Below are positions 32,857 to 41,610 of a stretch of DNA of 49,223 nucleotides, piece by piece. The stretch lies in assembly GCA_025358205.1 (NCBI GenBank), contig JANYKG010000012.1:1-49223 (forward strand), given 5' to 3'. The notes below the pieces were generated by a model that worked only from the letters and a program-made list of their open reading frames with translations, was not told the DNA's origin and made no database searches. Source of the stretch: Armatimonadota bacterium. Lineage in GTDB: Bacteria; Armatimonadota; UBA5829; DTJY01. Position 1 is the first letter of the stretch; each line of letters begins with the position of its first letter. Position numbers and translations under genes: made by a program.

Positions 32857-34368
32857 ATGCTTGAGTGTTTGGTGCCAACGCCCAAAGATATATGTGACCT
32901 GGGTGGTTCCTTTGATCGTCCGGAAAGCGTCCGTCTTGCGTGCTCAGACAACGAAGCGCGGCATGCTCTAGACACGCTCTCGGATGAGTTACCCTCTATC
33001 TGTCGGATATCTGTAAGCGAGAACAGCGACTACGTCATAGAACTCAGTACGTCATCTGAGATCGGACATCGCGAAGGATATGTTCTGACCCTGGAAGGGA
33101 AGGGTGCTCACCTTGTTGGTAATGACTGCGCAGGCTTGTTCTATGCTGTCCAGACTCTGCTGCAGATAATGGCCCTTGGCGATGGACCGATTCCATGCGT
33201 ACGGATTTTGGACTATCCGCACTACAGAACTCGATCGGTGATGCTGGACATTGGACGTGCGCCATACTCCACAGCGCTCATCCGGCGGGTAATCCGCATC
33301 ATGTCACGTCTGAAGCTGAACAGTCTGCACCTCCATCTTTTTGATAACCAGTTGAATGGTGTCAGGTTCAATTCCCTACCGCTGGGCAGCGAGAATCCTG
33401 CGGCACTCGGCATCGGGGAGTATGGCGAGATCATCAAGTACGCCAGGCTGTACCATGTCTCTGTAGTCCCGGAGTTCGAGTGTTGGGGACATGCAGGCAG
33501 TGTTTTGTACCACTACCCTCGCCTCTACGGCGCAACCGGAATGTGGGAAGGCTTCAGCTTCGGCATCGGTGAGGAGTTGTATGTCCTCTTGGCGCAGATG
33601 ATAGATGAGTTCATGCCGGTGATGGAGCGGGAGGGGGTCTTCCACGTAGGCTTGGATGAGGCGATATGGGCGCTCCTGCCAAGCGTATCAGAGGAGGATG
33701 CGGGCAAGTACTCGCCGTCTGCCCATGTTGCACGCCTATACCGAACAGTACAGGAAGCGGCCCAGAAGCATGGCAAGAAGATCACCATGCGTCTTTGGGC
33801 CGACCATGGCGGACGTCCTATCCCGGAAGACATTCGCGACAGAGTGATCGTAGAGCCTTGGATGTATTTCGAAGGCCGAGAAGAGGCGATAAGAGAGAAA
33901 GTTGCAGGCCTGTCTGGTGAGGGGAAGCCGCTGTTCATGATGGGCGGTGGAATGAGCCAACTGCATTTTGACGGGCACTACGGCGCCACAAGGATATGGT
34001 GCGGAGAAGCCATTGAGTCGCCGAACTGCGAAGGGGTCAACATCTGTGTATGGGAGTCAAACGACATATCCGGGAAGCTGATAGGCATCTACGGCGGCGC
34101 TGAGTATGCCTGGTCACCGACCAGGAAGGAATATGAACCCACCGATATTCATGGCGAATGGGCGAGGGGACTTATGCAGAGAAAGATGAGGAAGTGGCAG
34201 GCTGCTTTTCCCGACGCCGATCCCCGCATGATAGATCTCGACCGAGGCCCTGAGGTGTTCGATGGCAAATACTGCTGGCCTCCGCTTGCAGGTATTCCTG
34301 TCGCACCAACCGCGATGCTCATTGATCCTCGGACTGTTGACCCCTTCCATGAAGACCGGGCGACATAG
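32857..34368 (+). CDS. GH20-like beta-N-acetylhexosaminidase
   Basis: A 503-residue protein without a signal peptide. Residues of about 1-118 form the GH20b-type alpha/beta domain (GYVLTLEGKGAHLVGNDCAG). From 120 the barrel starts with HYRTRSVMLDIGRAPY, the usual place of the GH20 substrate Arg. The catalytic Asp-Glu pair is Asp267-Glu268 in HVGLDEA; the usual family motif is HxGGDE, so a Leu replaces the second Gly. GH20 enzymes cleave terminal GlcNAc or GalNAc by substrate-assisted catalysis. GGGAG lies 7 nt before the ATG. With no export signal it should act on oligosaccharides already taken up. Confidence 0.85.
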   Translation: MLECLVPTPKDICDLGGSFDRPESVRLACSDNEARHALDTLSDELPSICRISVSENSDYVIELSTSSEIGHREGYVLTLEGKGAHLVGNDCAGLFYAVQTLLQIMALGDGPIPCVRILDYPHYRTRSVMLDIGRAPYSTALIRRVIRIMSRLKLNSLHLHLFDNQLNGVRFNSLPLGSENPAALGIGEYGEIIKYARLYHVSVVPEFECWGHAGSVLYHYPRLYGATGMWEGFSFGIGEELYVLLAQMIDEFMPVMEREGVFHVGLDEAIWALLPSVSEEDAGKYSPSAHVARLYRTVQEAAQKHGKKITMRLWADHGGRPIPEDIRDRVIVEPWMYFEGREEAIREKVAGLSGEGKPLFMMGGGMSQLHFDGHYGATRIWCGEAIESPNCEGVNICVWESNDISGKLIGIYGGAEYAWSPTRKEYEPTDIHGEWARGLMQRKMRKWQAAFPDADPRMIDLDRGPEVFDGKYCWPPLAGIPVAPTAMLIDPRTVDPFHEDRAT

Positions 34369-34470
34369 GCCCTTCCTGACTGGCGGTGTTTGCGGTTCAT
34401 AGGGCGTTTGACTCCTCGATCAGATCGAGACTATACTTGTGCCTGCACAAATTTCGACCGGAGTAATGCC

Positions 34471-36396
34471 ATGACAAGGCAATGGGGCCGTGTTCTGTTC
34501 TTCATATGCATGTTATCCGCACTGACCTCGGTGGCGCGCGCATCCGACGATATGAGTCCGTCTCGTACCGTAGAGATTCGCGCTGTGTGGATGGACAGGA
34601 ATAGCATACCGAAGACGGAAGACGGCATGCGGGACATGATCCGTTCGTACGCTCGCGCCGGAATCAACATGATTCATCCCGAGGTTATCTTCAACGGATA
34701 TTCGGCGTATCCCAGTTCGTATCTGAAGCAGAAAGACCTGTGGAACGGTGTGGATATGCTGGGTGTGATTACGGATGAGTCGCACAAGAACGGCATAGAG
34801 GTTCATCCGTGGGTGTGGGTCTTTCGGGCTGGCTACACGGCGGACAAGGGCGGGATTCTGCCCGATCACCCTGACTGGGCGATGCTTGATAAGGACGGCA
34901 AAGACGCCACTTCGAACGGCAGCTACTGGGTATCCCCGGCAAGGAAATCGGTACGGCATCTCCTGCTGCGAGCCTATGAGGAACTGGTACAGAAGTACCC
35001 AGTGGACGGCATTGAACTGGACTATGTGCGGTATCCGAGCACGGACTACGGTTATGAACCATTTGCGCGTGAGATGTTCAAGGGTGAGCACGGTATTGAC
35101 CCGCTGGACATAGAGCCTCTGACAAGGCCGGTGGCGGAGTGGTTTCTCTGGCGCGAAGAACTGGTGAACAGTTTTGTCAAAGAGGTCAGTGAAACGCTGA
35201 GGCAGATTCGCCCGGAACTGCAGATTTCTGCGGCAGTGGCATCCTATCCCGCCAGCGCGCGAAAAGAATACCTCCAAGACTGGTGCCATTGGTCTGCGAA
35301 CAAGTGGGTGGATTTCCTCGCGCCCATGGACTACACGGCGAACGAGAGGGAGTTTACCAAACGAGTTCTGAATACCCTGGAGGGAGTGGGGGATACCGCG
35401 CTCATTGCACCGGGTATCGGACTGCTTGAGTTCAAGGGATCAGAGCCGATGCTGAAGGAGATAGACTGTGCGCGGGCGGCATCGGCTCATGGTGTCACGC
35501 TGTTTGCTAGCGCCTACCTGGATAAAGATCGCTTGAAGGCCTTGCAGAATGGGCCGTTCAGGGAGAAGGCTGAACTGCCGATCAGAGACCCTTTGAGCGC
35601 TTCGGTGCGGCTCAAGCGTTCGTCCGAGCAGCGGCTGCTGTCTGAATCCTCGGTAGAAGTATTCGCGGCTGTGGCCGATGCAAAGACCGCTAAGAGCCTA
35701 GCGGACTACGACGGGTACCGTAAGCGCGAAGTTGGCTATGTGGCTTCCACACCGCCGCCGCTGTTCATACCGGATCGGGTAGAGCCGATTCCCGAAGCGC
35801 GGATGACGATGACCACCATTCCGCCTATCGTTGACGGCAAGTTGGACGACGCAGCTTGGCAGACCGCCGTGAAGGTCGGTATGGACTACAACGTTATGGG
35901 CAAACCTGTGGGGCAGAAGACGGAAGTGTATGCAACCTACGATGCCAAGAACCTATACATCGCATATCGCGCGCATGAAGACAGAATGGCTGACATTAAA
36001 GCTAAGATCACCGAGCATGACGGCGCTGTTTTCTATGAGGATTCCGCCGAGTTGTTCCTCGATGCCGGGAAACAGCAAGAATACTACCATTTTGCCATGA
36101 ATACGATTGGCACGAAGTACGAGTCTCGCGGGTACGATGTGTCATTCAATCCCGAATGGCAGTGCGCGGCGGCAAAGGAGTCGGACGCATGGACCGCTGA
36201 AATGGCGATTCCATTGTCCGCATTGAAACTCGGTACACCCACAGCAGGAACGGTGTGGCGGGTGAATTTCTGCCGCGAGCGCGCGGTCGCCACGGAAGGC
36301 CCGAATGCGGAGAACATGTGCTGGTCACCTACATATGGATCGTTCAACACGCCGGAGAGATTTGGTCGGTTGATATTTGGCGAGGAGGTCAAGTAG
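34471..36396 (+). CDS. Secreted GH10-like (DUF187) hydrolase with C-terminal CBM9-like domain
   Basis: A 641-residue exported protein. Signal peptide of about residues 1-24 (ending SVARA). Residues of about 30-350 form the glycosyl-hydrolase-like 10 (DUF187) barrel: VEIRAVWMDR, YPVDGIELDYVRYPS and WVDFLAPMDYT are hallmark strands, with acidic residues in GIELDYVR. The C-terminal 200 residues form a CBM9-like beta-sandwich (PIVDGKLDDAAWQTA, EVYATYDAKNLYIAYRA, AWTAEMAIPLSAL). GGAG lies 7 nt before ATG 34471; the longer frame from 34390 would lack a signal peptide. The next gene starts 2 nt after the stop. Likely binds and cleaves an extracellular polysaccharide. Confidence 0.85.
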   Translation: MTRQWGRVLFFICMLSALTSVARASDDMSPSRTVEIRAVWMDRNSIPKTEDGMRDMIRSYARAGINMIHPEVIFNGYSAYPSSYLKQKDLWNGVDMLGVITDESHKNGIEVHPWVWVFRAGYTADKGGILPDHPDWAMLDKDGKDATSNGSYWVSPARKSVRHLLLRAYEELVQKYPVDGIELDYVRYPSTDYGYEPFAREMFKGEHGIDPLDIEPLTRPVAEWFLWREELVNSFVKEVSETLRQIRPELQISAAVASYPASARKEYLQDWCHWSANKWVDFLAPMDYTANEREFTKRVLNTLEGVGDTALIAPGIGLLEFKGSEPMLKEIDCARAASAHGVTLFASAYLDKDRLKALQNGPFREKAELPIRDPLSASVRLKRSSEQRLLSESSVEVFAAVADAKTAKSLADYDGYRKREVGYVASTPPPLFIPDRVEPIPEARMTMTTIPPIVDGKLDDAAWQTAVKVGMDYNVMGKPVGQKTEVYATYDAKNLYIAYRAHEDRMADIKAKITEHDGAVFYEDSAELFLDAGKQQEYYHFAMNTIGTKYESRGYDVSFNPEWQCAAAKESDAWTAEMAIPLSALKLGTPTAGTVWRVNFCRERAVATEGPNAENMCWSPTYGSFNTPERFGRLIFGEEVK

Positions 36397-36397
36397 T

Positions 36398-37477
36398 TTG
36401 CAGAAGTTGAGTGTTTCGGCTCCAGGTCGGATATGTCTTTTCGGCGAGCATCAGGACTATCTGAATATGGCAGTGGTGGCTGCGGCCATTGACCGGAGAT
36501 TTTACATAGAAGGCGCCCCGCGCCGGGATTCCATTTTTCGGATTGACATGCCGGACATCAGGAGATCCGATGAGATTAACCTGTCGAAGCCTATCGTGTA
36601 TGGCAAGAAGCGCGACTATCTGCGTTCTTGCGTGAATGTGTTGCGCCGAGAGGGTTGGGATTTATCCACTGGTTTTGACTGCCGGATGACGAGCACGATA
36701 CCCATCAACGCCGGCGTCTCCAGTTCCTCCGCGATGATCGTCGCATGGCTGACGTTTCTGCTGAACGCCGCTGGGCAGTGGGAGGGTTTCTCACGGCACA
36801 AGCTGGCGTGTCTGGCGCATAGTTCCGAAGTGGTGGAGTTTGATGAGCCGGGCGGCATGATGGACCAATACACATCCTCGATGGGCAACGTGGTGTTCAT
36901 AGATACTCGTCCGCCTTACTCCGCTGAGTACCTGGATGTGAACTTGACCGGGTTTGTCCTCGGCGATTCTCAAGAGAAGAAGCACACGCTGGGTATACTG
37001 GGGGTTTCGCGTGCGGCGGCCAATGAAGGAATCAAACTGCTTGAGAATGCATTTCCTGGGTTTGATCTGCAGACCACCCCGTCCGCCGAGATCATGCCAT
37101 TGGTGGACAAGCTTCCTGAACGCATGAGTAAGATGCTTCGGGCGAACTTGATTAACCGCGACATTCGCATCGAGGCCGTACAGATGCTCAAAGGTGGAGT
37201 GATAGACCCCATCAGGCTGGGTGAATTGTTCACTCTGCATCACGAGCAACTTCGGGACGGTGTGGGCGTTTCGACCGAGAAGATGGATCGTATGTGCGAG
37301 GCGTCCCTGCATGCCGGCGCATTGGGTGCGAAGATGAACGGCTCAGGCGGCGGCGGGTGTATGTTTGCGTATGCTCCCGGCAGACAGGACGAGGTGTGCG
37401 AGGCGATGGAACGAGTCGGCGGTAAGGCGTACAAGGTGGTAGTTGATACTGGTGCGCGAGTGGAGGATAACTCCTGA
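36398..37477 (+). CDS. GHMP-family sugar kinase (galactokinase-like)
   Basis: A 359-residue cytoplasmic kinase. The N-terminal motif APGRICLFGEHQDY, the ATP-binding loop GVSSSSAM and the C-terminal NGSGGGGCMF are the three GHMP motifs; FGEHQDY is closest to galactokinase and arabinokinase relatives. It phosphorylates a sugar, probably at C1. The start is TTG 36398 with GGAGG (36384-36388) 9 nt upstream; the upstream TTG at 36377 would overlap that site and the previous gene. It overlaps the nucleotidyltransferase gene by one base (TGATG), implying a pathway of sugar to sugar-1-phosphate to NDP-sugar. Sugar identity (galactose, GalNAc, fucose, arabinose or heptose) is unresolved. Confidence 0.88.
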   Translation: MQKLSVSAPGRICLFGEHQDYLNMAVVAAAIDRRFYIEGAPRRDSIFRIDMPDIRRSDEINLSKPIVYGKKRDYLRSCVNVLRREGWDLSTGFDCRMTSTIPINAGVSSSSAMIVAWLTFLLNAAGQWEGFSRHKLACLAHSSEVVEFDEPGGMMDQYTSSMGNVVFIDTRPPYSAEYLDVNLTGFVLGDSQEKKHTLGILGVSRAAANEGIKLLENAFPGFDLQTTPSAEIMPLVDKLPERMSKMLRANLINRDIRIEAVQMLKGGVIDPIRLGELFTLHHEQLRDGVGVSTEKMDRMCEASLHAGALGAKMNGSGGGGCMFAYAPGRQDEVCEAMERVGGKAYKVVVDTGARVEDNS

Positions 37478-38214
37478 TGCTGGCTGTAATTGTTGCGGCG
37501 GGTCGTGGTAGGCGGCTGATGCCTCTGACAGCGGATACCCCAAAACCTCTGCTTACTGTCGATGGAACACCGATTATCGAGTATCTCCTGCGGGGCTTGA
37601 AGTGGGCGGGAGTAACCGATGTTATCGTGGTGGTGCGCTACCTGGGCGACCGCATACGCGCGGCATACGGCGATGGTTCGGCTTGCGGTATGAACATCAG
37701 CTACGTGGAGCAACACGAGATCGCAGGAACCGGTGCGGCGGTGTTGTCTGTGGAAGATGTTGTTGGCGATGAACCGTTCCTCTTGCTGTGGGGTGACGTG
37801 CTGATGGCGCCTGAGAACTACCTTCGAATCCAGGAACTGCATGCGGCCCACAGCAGTCCACTTCGCAGCGCCCTCAACTGGATGGATGATCCCAGCGCCG
37901 GGGCGTCTGTGGTCACGGAAGATGATCGTATCGTCGCGATTTACGAGAAGCCGCCACTCGGATCTGCGCCGAGCAACTGGAACCAGGCCGGGCTGTTCGT
38001 GTGCGGGCGGGAGATATTTGGGGGCATGCGCGCCTGCGGTCTTTCTCCGCGTGGTGAAGTTGAGTTTACCGCCGGTGTTGAGGAGTTGCTGAGTAAGCGC
38101 GAAGACGTGCGGTGCATGTTCATACCGCAGGGGGGATTTTGGTCGGATGTCGGCACTCCTGAAGCGCTCGCGGCGCTCAACGCAGATCCGAGTGTACGGC
38201 AGTTGCTGAAGTGA
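37477..38214 (+). CDS. Sugar-phosphate nucleotidyltransferase (NTP_transferase)
   Basis: A 245-residue cytoplasmic enzyme. The N terminus VIVAAGRGRRLMPLT and the following TPKPLLTVDGTPIIEY form the nucleotide-binding signature and catalytic Lys region. LLLWGDVLM holds the metal-binding Asp. It ends soon after the Rossmann-like domain (GGFWSDVGTPEAL), so it has no acyltransferase tail. It would join NTP and a sugar-1-phosphate. ATG 37477 overlaps the kinase stop, and GGAGG lies inside the kinase gene 10 nt before it. Confidence 0.9.
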   Translation: MLAVIVAAGRGRRLMPLTADTPKPLLTVDGTPIIEYLLRGLKWAGVTDVIVVVRYLGDRIRAAYGDGSACGMNISYVEQHEIAGTGAAVLSVEDVVGDEPFLLLWGDVLMAPENYLRIQELHAAHSSPLRSALNWMDDPSAGASVVTEDDRIVAIYEKPPLGSAPSNWNQAGLFVCGREIFGGMRACGLSPRGEVEFTAGVEELLSKREDVRCMFIPQGGFWSDVGTPEALAALNADPSVRQLLK

Positions 38215-38241
38215 CAGATTTCTGAACAAAGGGGTTCAACA

Positions 38242-41200
38242 ATGCATAGACTGGCAGTAGGTGTTCTTATCGTCCTGGGCCTTCATGCATACGGAGGGCA
38301 ATCGGCAATGGCAGCAGAGCGTGCGCATCCTCATCTGTATCTGACTTCACAGGATGTCATCCGGGCACAACAGAACGTCAAGCGGTTTCCGTGGGCGAAG
38401 AGGTACTTCGACGAAGTGGAGGCTCGTGCAGACAAGTGGACTGAGAAGTCGGATGCCGATATACGCGCTCTGCTCCCTCCGCCCGCGTCGCTGTTCGCAT
38501 ATGGGTTCGCCGGGTGTCCGGTCTGCAAGGCATCTTGGCCGCTGTGGGGCGTCGGCGACATCTGCTCCTTTGAGAACCCCTGCAAGGTCACATGTCTGAA
38601 CTGCAAGCGCGTGTTCCCGGATGCTGAACACCCGGACGACGGCAAGGGCTGGTACGATGCGGCTTCAGGCAGGACCTACTACTTCGTCGCCTGCTACAAC
38701 TCGTTCGTCGCTCAGACCCTCACGCTCACGACGCTTGATGATCTCTCTACCATATACTCGTTGACCGGCGATGAGAAATACGCGCACGCCGCCGCCGCTG
38801 TTTTTGATGCCATCGCGAAGATATACCCCACATGCACCGTCGGCTCGATAGACTACCCGCGCCATCCGGGCGGACGATTCGAGCGCACGGAGTACCAGGT
38901 GGCCAGGGTGCTGGTCTTTTTTGCCAAATACTACGATCTGCTCTACAACAGCCCATCGCTGGATGCTGCATCAATGGCAGGTGAATCCACAATTCGGAAG
39001 AGCATAGAAGAGCGCATACTGAAAGACGGCGCGAAGTGGTGTTACGATCACGGCAACAGCGGACTATACGGACTTACTAATGGCGAGGCAGACTACGTTC
39101 GCGGGGTGATGAGCGTCGGACTGGCACTGAACATGCCGGACTATATTGACTGGTCGGTGTCCGGGCCATACTCCATTGTGAACCAGATCGAGAACAACAT
39201 TCATCACGACGGCCAGTATTATGAAACGTCGAACATGTACTCCGAACATGCCGTCGGATTGTATCGCGACATGGCTGAGATGCTCATCAACTACCGGAGC
39301 GACAAATATCGCCAGGGCATTAACCTTTATGAGACCCCCAAGTTCTCGAAGGCTTTGGTTCAGGGTTCGCTGGATGTGATCTGTGCGGGGCACGTACCGA
39401 GGTATGGCGATTCCGGCCCGGATGTGCAGAAAGGATCGCAGATCAGCGCAGATATGAGGCTCGCGTTTATGAATGCGGAGCACATGTACGCTCGGGCCGG
39501 GGATGCAGGGGCAAGAACGAAATGGGCCGATGCGCTGAATGAGTTGAGCGGCGGTGATGTAGAGAGCTTTCGCAATGAGACGACGGGGCTATTCAAGAGC
39601 TGGCTTCTGTACCACGCTGAGCCTATCGCGAAGCAGAAGGTGAAGGGTGAAGCAGTCCCCAGTGAGTCCACTCTGCTCGACGGGAAGGGTCTGGCAATCC
39701 TGAGGTCGGGCGCCGGCGAGACCGCCAGAGCGGCTTTTGTTCGTTACGGGCCGTCCGTCACCCACGGGCACAGGGATGATCTCAATCTGAACTTCTTCGC
39801 GTTGGGTAGAGAACTGACTTATGACTTTGGATACAGTCTCGGCAGCGCGCATGTGCAGACGGGCTGGGCGCACGAGACAGGTAGCCACAACCTTGTGATG
39901 GTGAACGAGAAGAATCAGTTGGATGCCGGGCCATCCGGAGGCAGCGCAGAGCTATTCGCTGCAGGCGACGTCGTTAAGATGGCGGAGTTGTCGAGCGACA
40001 ATGCGTATAAGTCTGAGGGTGTGAAATTATACAGACGGACACTTGCCCTCATAAACACTGACTCAAAGCATTCATATCTTGTGGACATTTTCCGAGTAAA
40101 CGGAGGGAATACTCACGATCTTCTTTGGCACGCACTGGGTGACACGATGGACGTTGAGGGTGCGGCGATGAGTGAGCAGCAGCCGGGTAGCGTGGCAAGC
40201 CCGGACTATGAATGGGGTACCAAGGTCGGCACGGACGGCGATATCAATGGTCAGGCGGACAAAGGGCCGTACTGGGTTGCACCGCCCGGGAACGGCTATG
40301 GTTTTCTCTACGGCGTTCGGCGTGGGCCTGAGGAGAAACCGTTGAGCGCCACGTGGACCGTGAACCAGCAATCAGGCGAAAAACTGCGCATTGACTTGCT
40401 GCCGCCGAAGGGTTGCGAGGTGATTACTGCGAAGGGGCCGGGCATACTGCAGAAACTACCTCATGCGAATTTCACCATTCTCAGACGCAAAGGCAAGGAT
40501 CTGAACTCTACCTACACAAGCATCTTGCAGCCAAATGATGGGAAGAATCCCGTTATGGGGGTTGAACGGTTAGGAGCAGAAATCATAGATGGCTCGCCAT
40601 CGGCGGTCAAGATCAATCTAGTTGATGGGCGCACGGACTACGTTTTCTCTTCACTAAGTGGACAGAACATGTATGCACTTGATGATGGTAGCGAATTCCG
40701 CGGGCGCTTTGCTTTCTGCAGGTTCGGCGCGGCGGAGTTGGAGAGCGCGATGCTGGCCGGCACAAAGCACATGTCCGTAGTCGGCGTTCAGATTGACGCT
40801 GATCAGAGTTCTTATTGGGGACAGATCACGTCCGTTGACTACGAGAACTGTGCTGCCGTGGTGAATCGCAAATTGCCGACGGATGGATCGCTGACCGGAA
40901 AAGGCATCTACATAAACCGACCTGCATACGGCCATTCATCGTACTATAAGATCAAGAGTGTCCGCGTACAGAACGGCGAATCGTTGATAGCCCTTGACAC
41001 CGGCACATTGATTTTAGGAAGCGGTTATGTTGGGAAGAGCGCGGAAGCAGGAACTCAGGACGTGGACAACCTGGTTCCTTTGGAGATGTCCCGGTCATGT
41101 CAGGCTCTGGACACAGGTTACTTCATCGGCAAGCTCGTGGTATCCGGTGACGGGGCAAGGTCGGCAATTGACAATGTGAAAGCGGCTGACGGCAAGCGGA

Positions 41201-41418
41201 TCATTCAGGTTCCAGATGCGTCGGTATTCAAATCAGGGCAGCAGTTGCGGATATACGACATTCAGGCCGAGGATTCGTTCAACATTCCGTGTAATATCAG
41301 CATTACGAAGAAAAAAGACAGCATCAACATTGACTCAGATACGTCCGGTTTGCTGAAGATCGGTAGCCGCGAGTGGCGCTTTGGAATCGGCAAATCTGCG
41401 ATTGCATCCGAGTATTGA
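38242..41418 (+). CDS. Secreted heparinase II/III-family polysaccharide lyase-like protein
   Basis: A 1058-residue exported protein, last of the glycan operon. Signal peptide of about residues 1-24 (MHRLAVGVLIVLGLHAYGG...). Two CxxC pairs follow (CPVCK near 92 and CLNCK near 114), which look like a metal site. The alpha/alpha toroid runs to about 470 (HHDGQYYETSNMYSEHA holds the likely catalytic Tyr and His). The heparinase II/III C-terminal beta domain begins at THGHRDDLNLNFFA, followed by ETGSHNLVMVN. The final 350 residues are beta-rich and unassigned. AAAGGGG lies 7 nt before ATG. Family members eliminate uronic-acid-linked glycans (heparin, alginate, ulvan); the target is unknown. Confidence 0.88.
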   Translation: MHRLAVGVLIVLGLHAYGGQSAMAAERAHPHLYLTSQDVIRAQQNVKRFPWAKRYFDEVEARADKWTEKSDADIRALLPPPASLFAYGFAGCPVCKASWPLWGVGDICSFENPCKVTCLNCKRVFPDAEHPDDGKGWYDAASGRTYYFVACYNSFVAQTLTLTTLDDLSTIYSLTGDEKYAHAAAAVFDAIAKIYPTCTVGSIDYPRHPGGRFERTEYQVARVLVFFAKYYDLLYNSPSLDAASMAGESTIRKSIEERILKDGAKWCYDHGNSGLYGLTNGEADYVRGVMSVGLALNMPDYIDWSVSGPYSIVNQIENNIHHDGQYYETSNMYSEHAVGLYRDMAEMLINYRSDKYRQGINLYETPKFSKALVQGSLDVICAGHVPRYGDSGPDVQKGSQISADMRLAFMNAEHMYARAGDAGARTKWADALNELSGGDVESFRNETTGLFKSWLLYHAEPIAKQKVKGEAVPSESTLLDGKGLAILRSGAGETARAAFVRYGPSVTHGHRDDLNLNFFALGRELTYDFGYSLGSAHVQTGWAHETGSHNLVMVNEKNQLDAGPSGGSAELFAAGDVVKMAELSSDNAYKSEGVKLYRRTLALINTDSKHSYLVDIFRVNGGNTHDLLWHALGDTMDVEGAAMSEQQPGSVASPDYEWGTKVGTDGDINGQADKGPYWVAPPGNGYGFLYGVRRGPEEKPLSATWTVNQQSGEKLRIDLLPPKGCEVITAKGPGILQKLPHANFTILRRKGKDLNSTYTSILQPNDGKNPVMGVERLGAEIIDGSPSAVKINLVDGRTDYVFSSLSGQNMYALDDGSEFRGRFAFCRFGAAELESAMLAGTKHMSVVGVQIDADQSSYWGQITSVDYENCAAVVNRKLPTDGSLTGKGIYINRPAYGHSSYYKIKSVRVQNGESLIALDTGTLILGSGYVGKSAEAGTQDVDNLVPLEMSRSCQALDTGYFIGKLVVSGDGARSAIDNVKAADGKRIIQVPDASVFKSGQQLRIYDIQAEDSFNIPCNISITKKKDSINIDSDTSGLLKIGSREWRFGIGKSAIASEY

Positions 41419-41443
41419 CATCACTCACGCGCTTAGGTATAAT
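41415..41443 (+). promoter_or_regulatory. Perfect consensus sigma-70 promoter for CDF exporter leader
   Basis: TTGACA (41415-41420), 17-nt spacer, TATAAT (41438-41443): a full match to the consensus at optimal spacing. It overlaps the stop codon of the heparinase-like gene. The predicted start near 41450 gives a leader of about 160 nt before ATG 41611. Confidence 0.85.
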
Positions 41444-41449
41444 CTGGTT

Positions 41450-41610
41450 AGTCGGCACTCCGGCTTAGCGTATAGTAACTGAATAGTTGCGCGTTAATGA
41501 TAGATCAGGCGATCCGCCACGACGGATGGTGCCGGGCTTAAAAGCAGCAGGTGAGACCTGTGGGACTACTTTTTGTAAGTTCCATGGGTCTTTTTGTTTT
41601 TGGAGGACAA
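41450..41610 (+). promoter_or_regulatory. Structured leader, candidate transcription-terminating riboswitch
   Basis: P1: 41452-41459 pairs with 41528-41535 (core CGGCAC/GTGCCG). Inside it, P2 is a long stem-loop: 41465-41471 with 41491-41497 (TTAGCGT/GCGTTAA), a bulge at 41472-41474, then 41475-41480 with 41485-41490 (GTAACT/AGTTGC) and a GAAT loop. P3 is 41512-41516 with 41523-41527 (ATCCG/CGGAT). These form a three-way junction with a 14-nt joining strand (41498-41511). Then CAGGT-GAG-ACCTG (41548-41560) uses the same bases as the 5' side of the terminator at 41554, so the two folds exclude each other. I cannot match it to a riboswitch family I know. The gene behind it is a zinc-type CDF exporter. 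Confidence 0.65.
41554..41601 (+). terminator. Intrinsic terminator inside the CDF gene leader
   Basis: A hairpin of 16 base pairs (41554-41569 with 41575-41591, one bulged A at 41577, four G-U pairs, TTTTT loop) is followed by TTTTGTTTTT. It ends immediately before the GGAGG (41602-41606) of the exporter gene, so it can only act as a conditional terminator of that gene. Confidence 0.8.

Noticed and set aside
41450-41560. Leader of the CDF gene as a known riboswitch (yybP-ykoY, NiCo, cobalamin, fluoride)
   Set aside because: The conserved cores I know for these classes (for example GGGGAGUAG of yybP-ykoY, the B12 box) are not present; a covariance-model search is still needed.
41551-41610. 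Extended N terminus of the CDF exporter from GTG 41551, and an overlapping frame from 41487
   Set aside because: Both run through the terminator hairpin and T-run; ATG 41611 directly follows GGAGG and gives the usual CDF N terminus.
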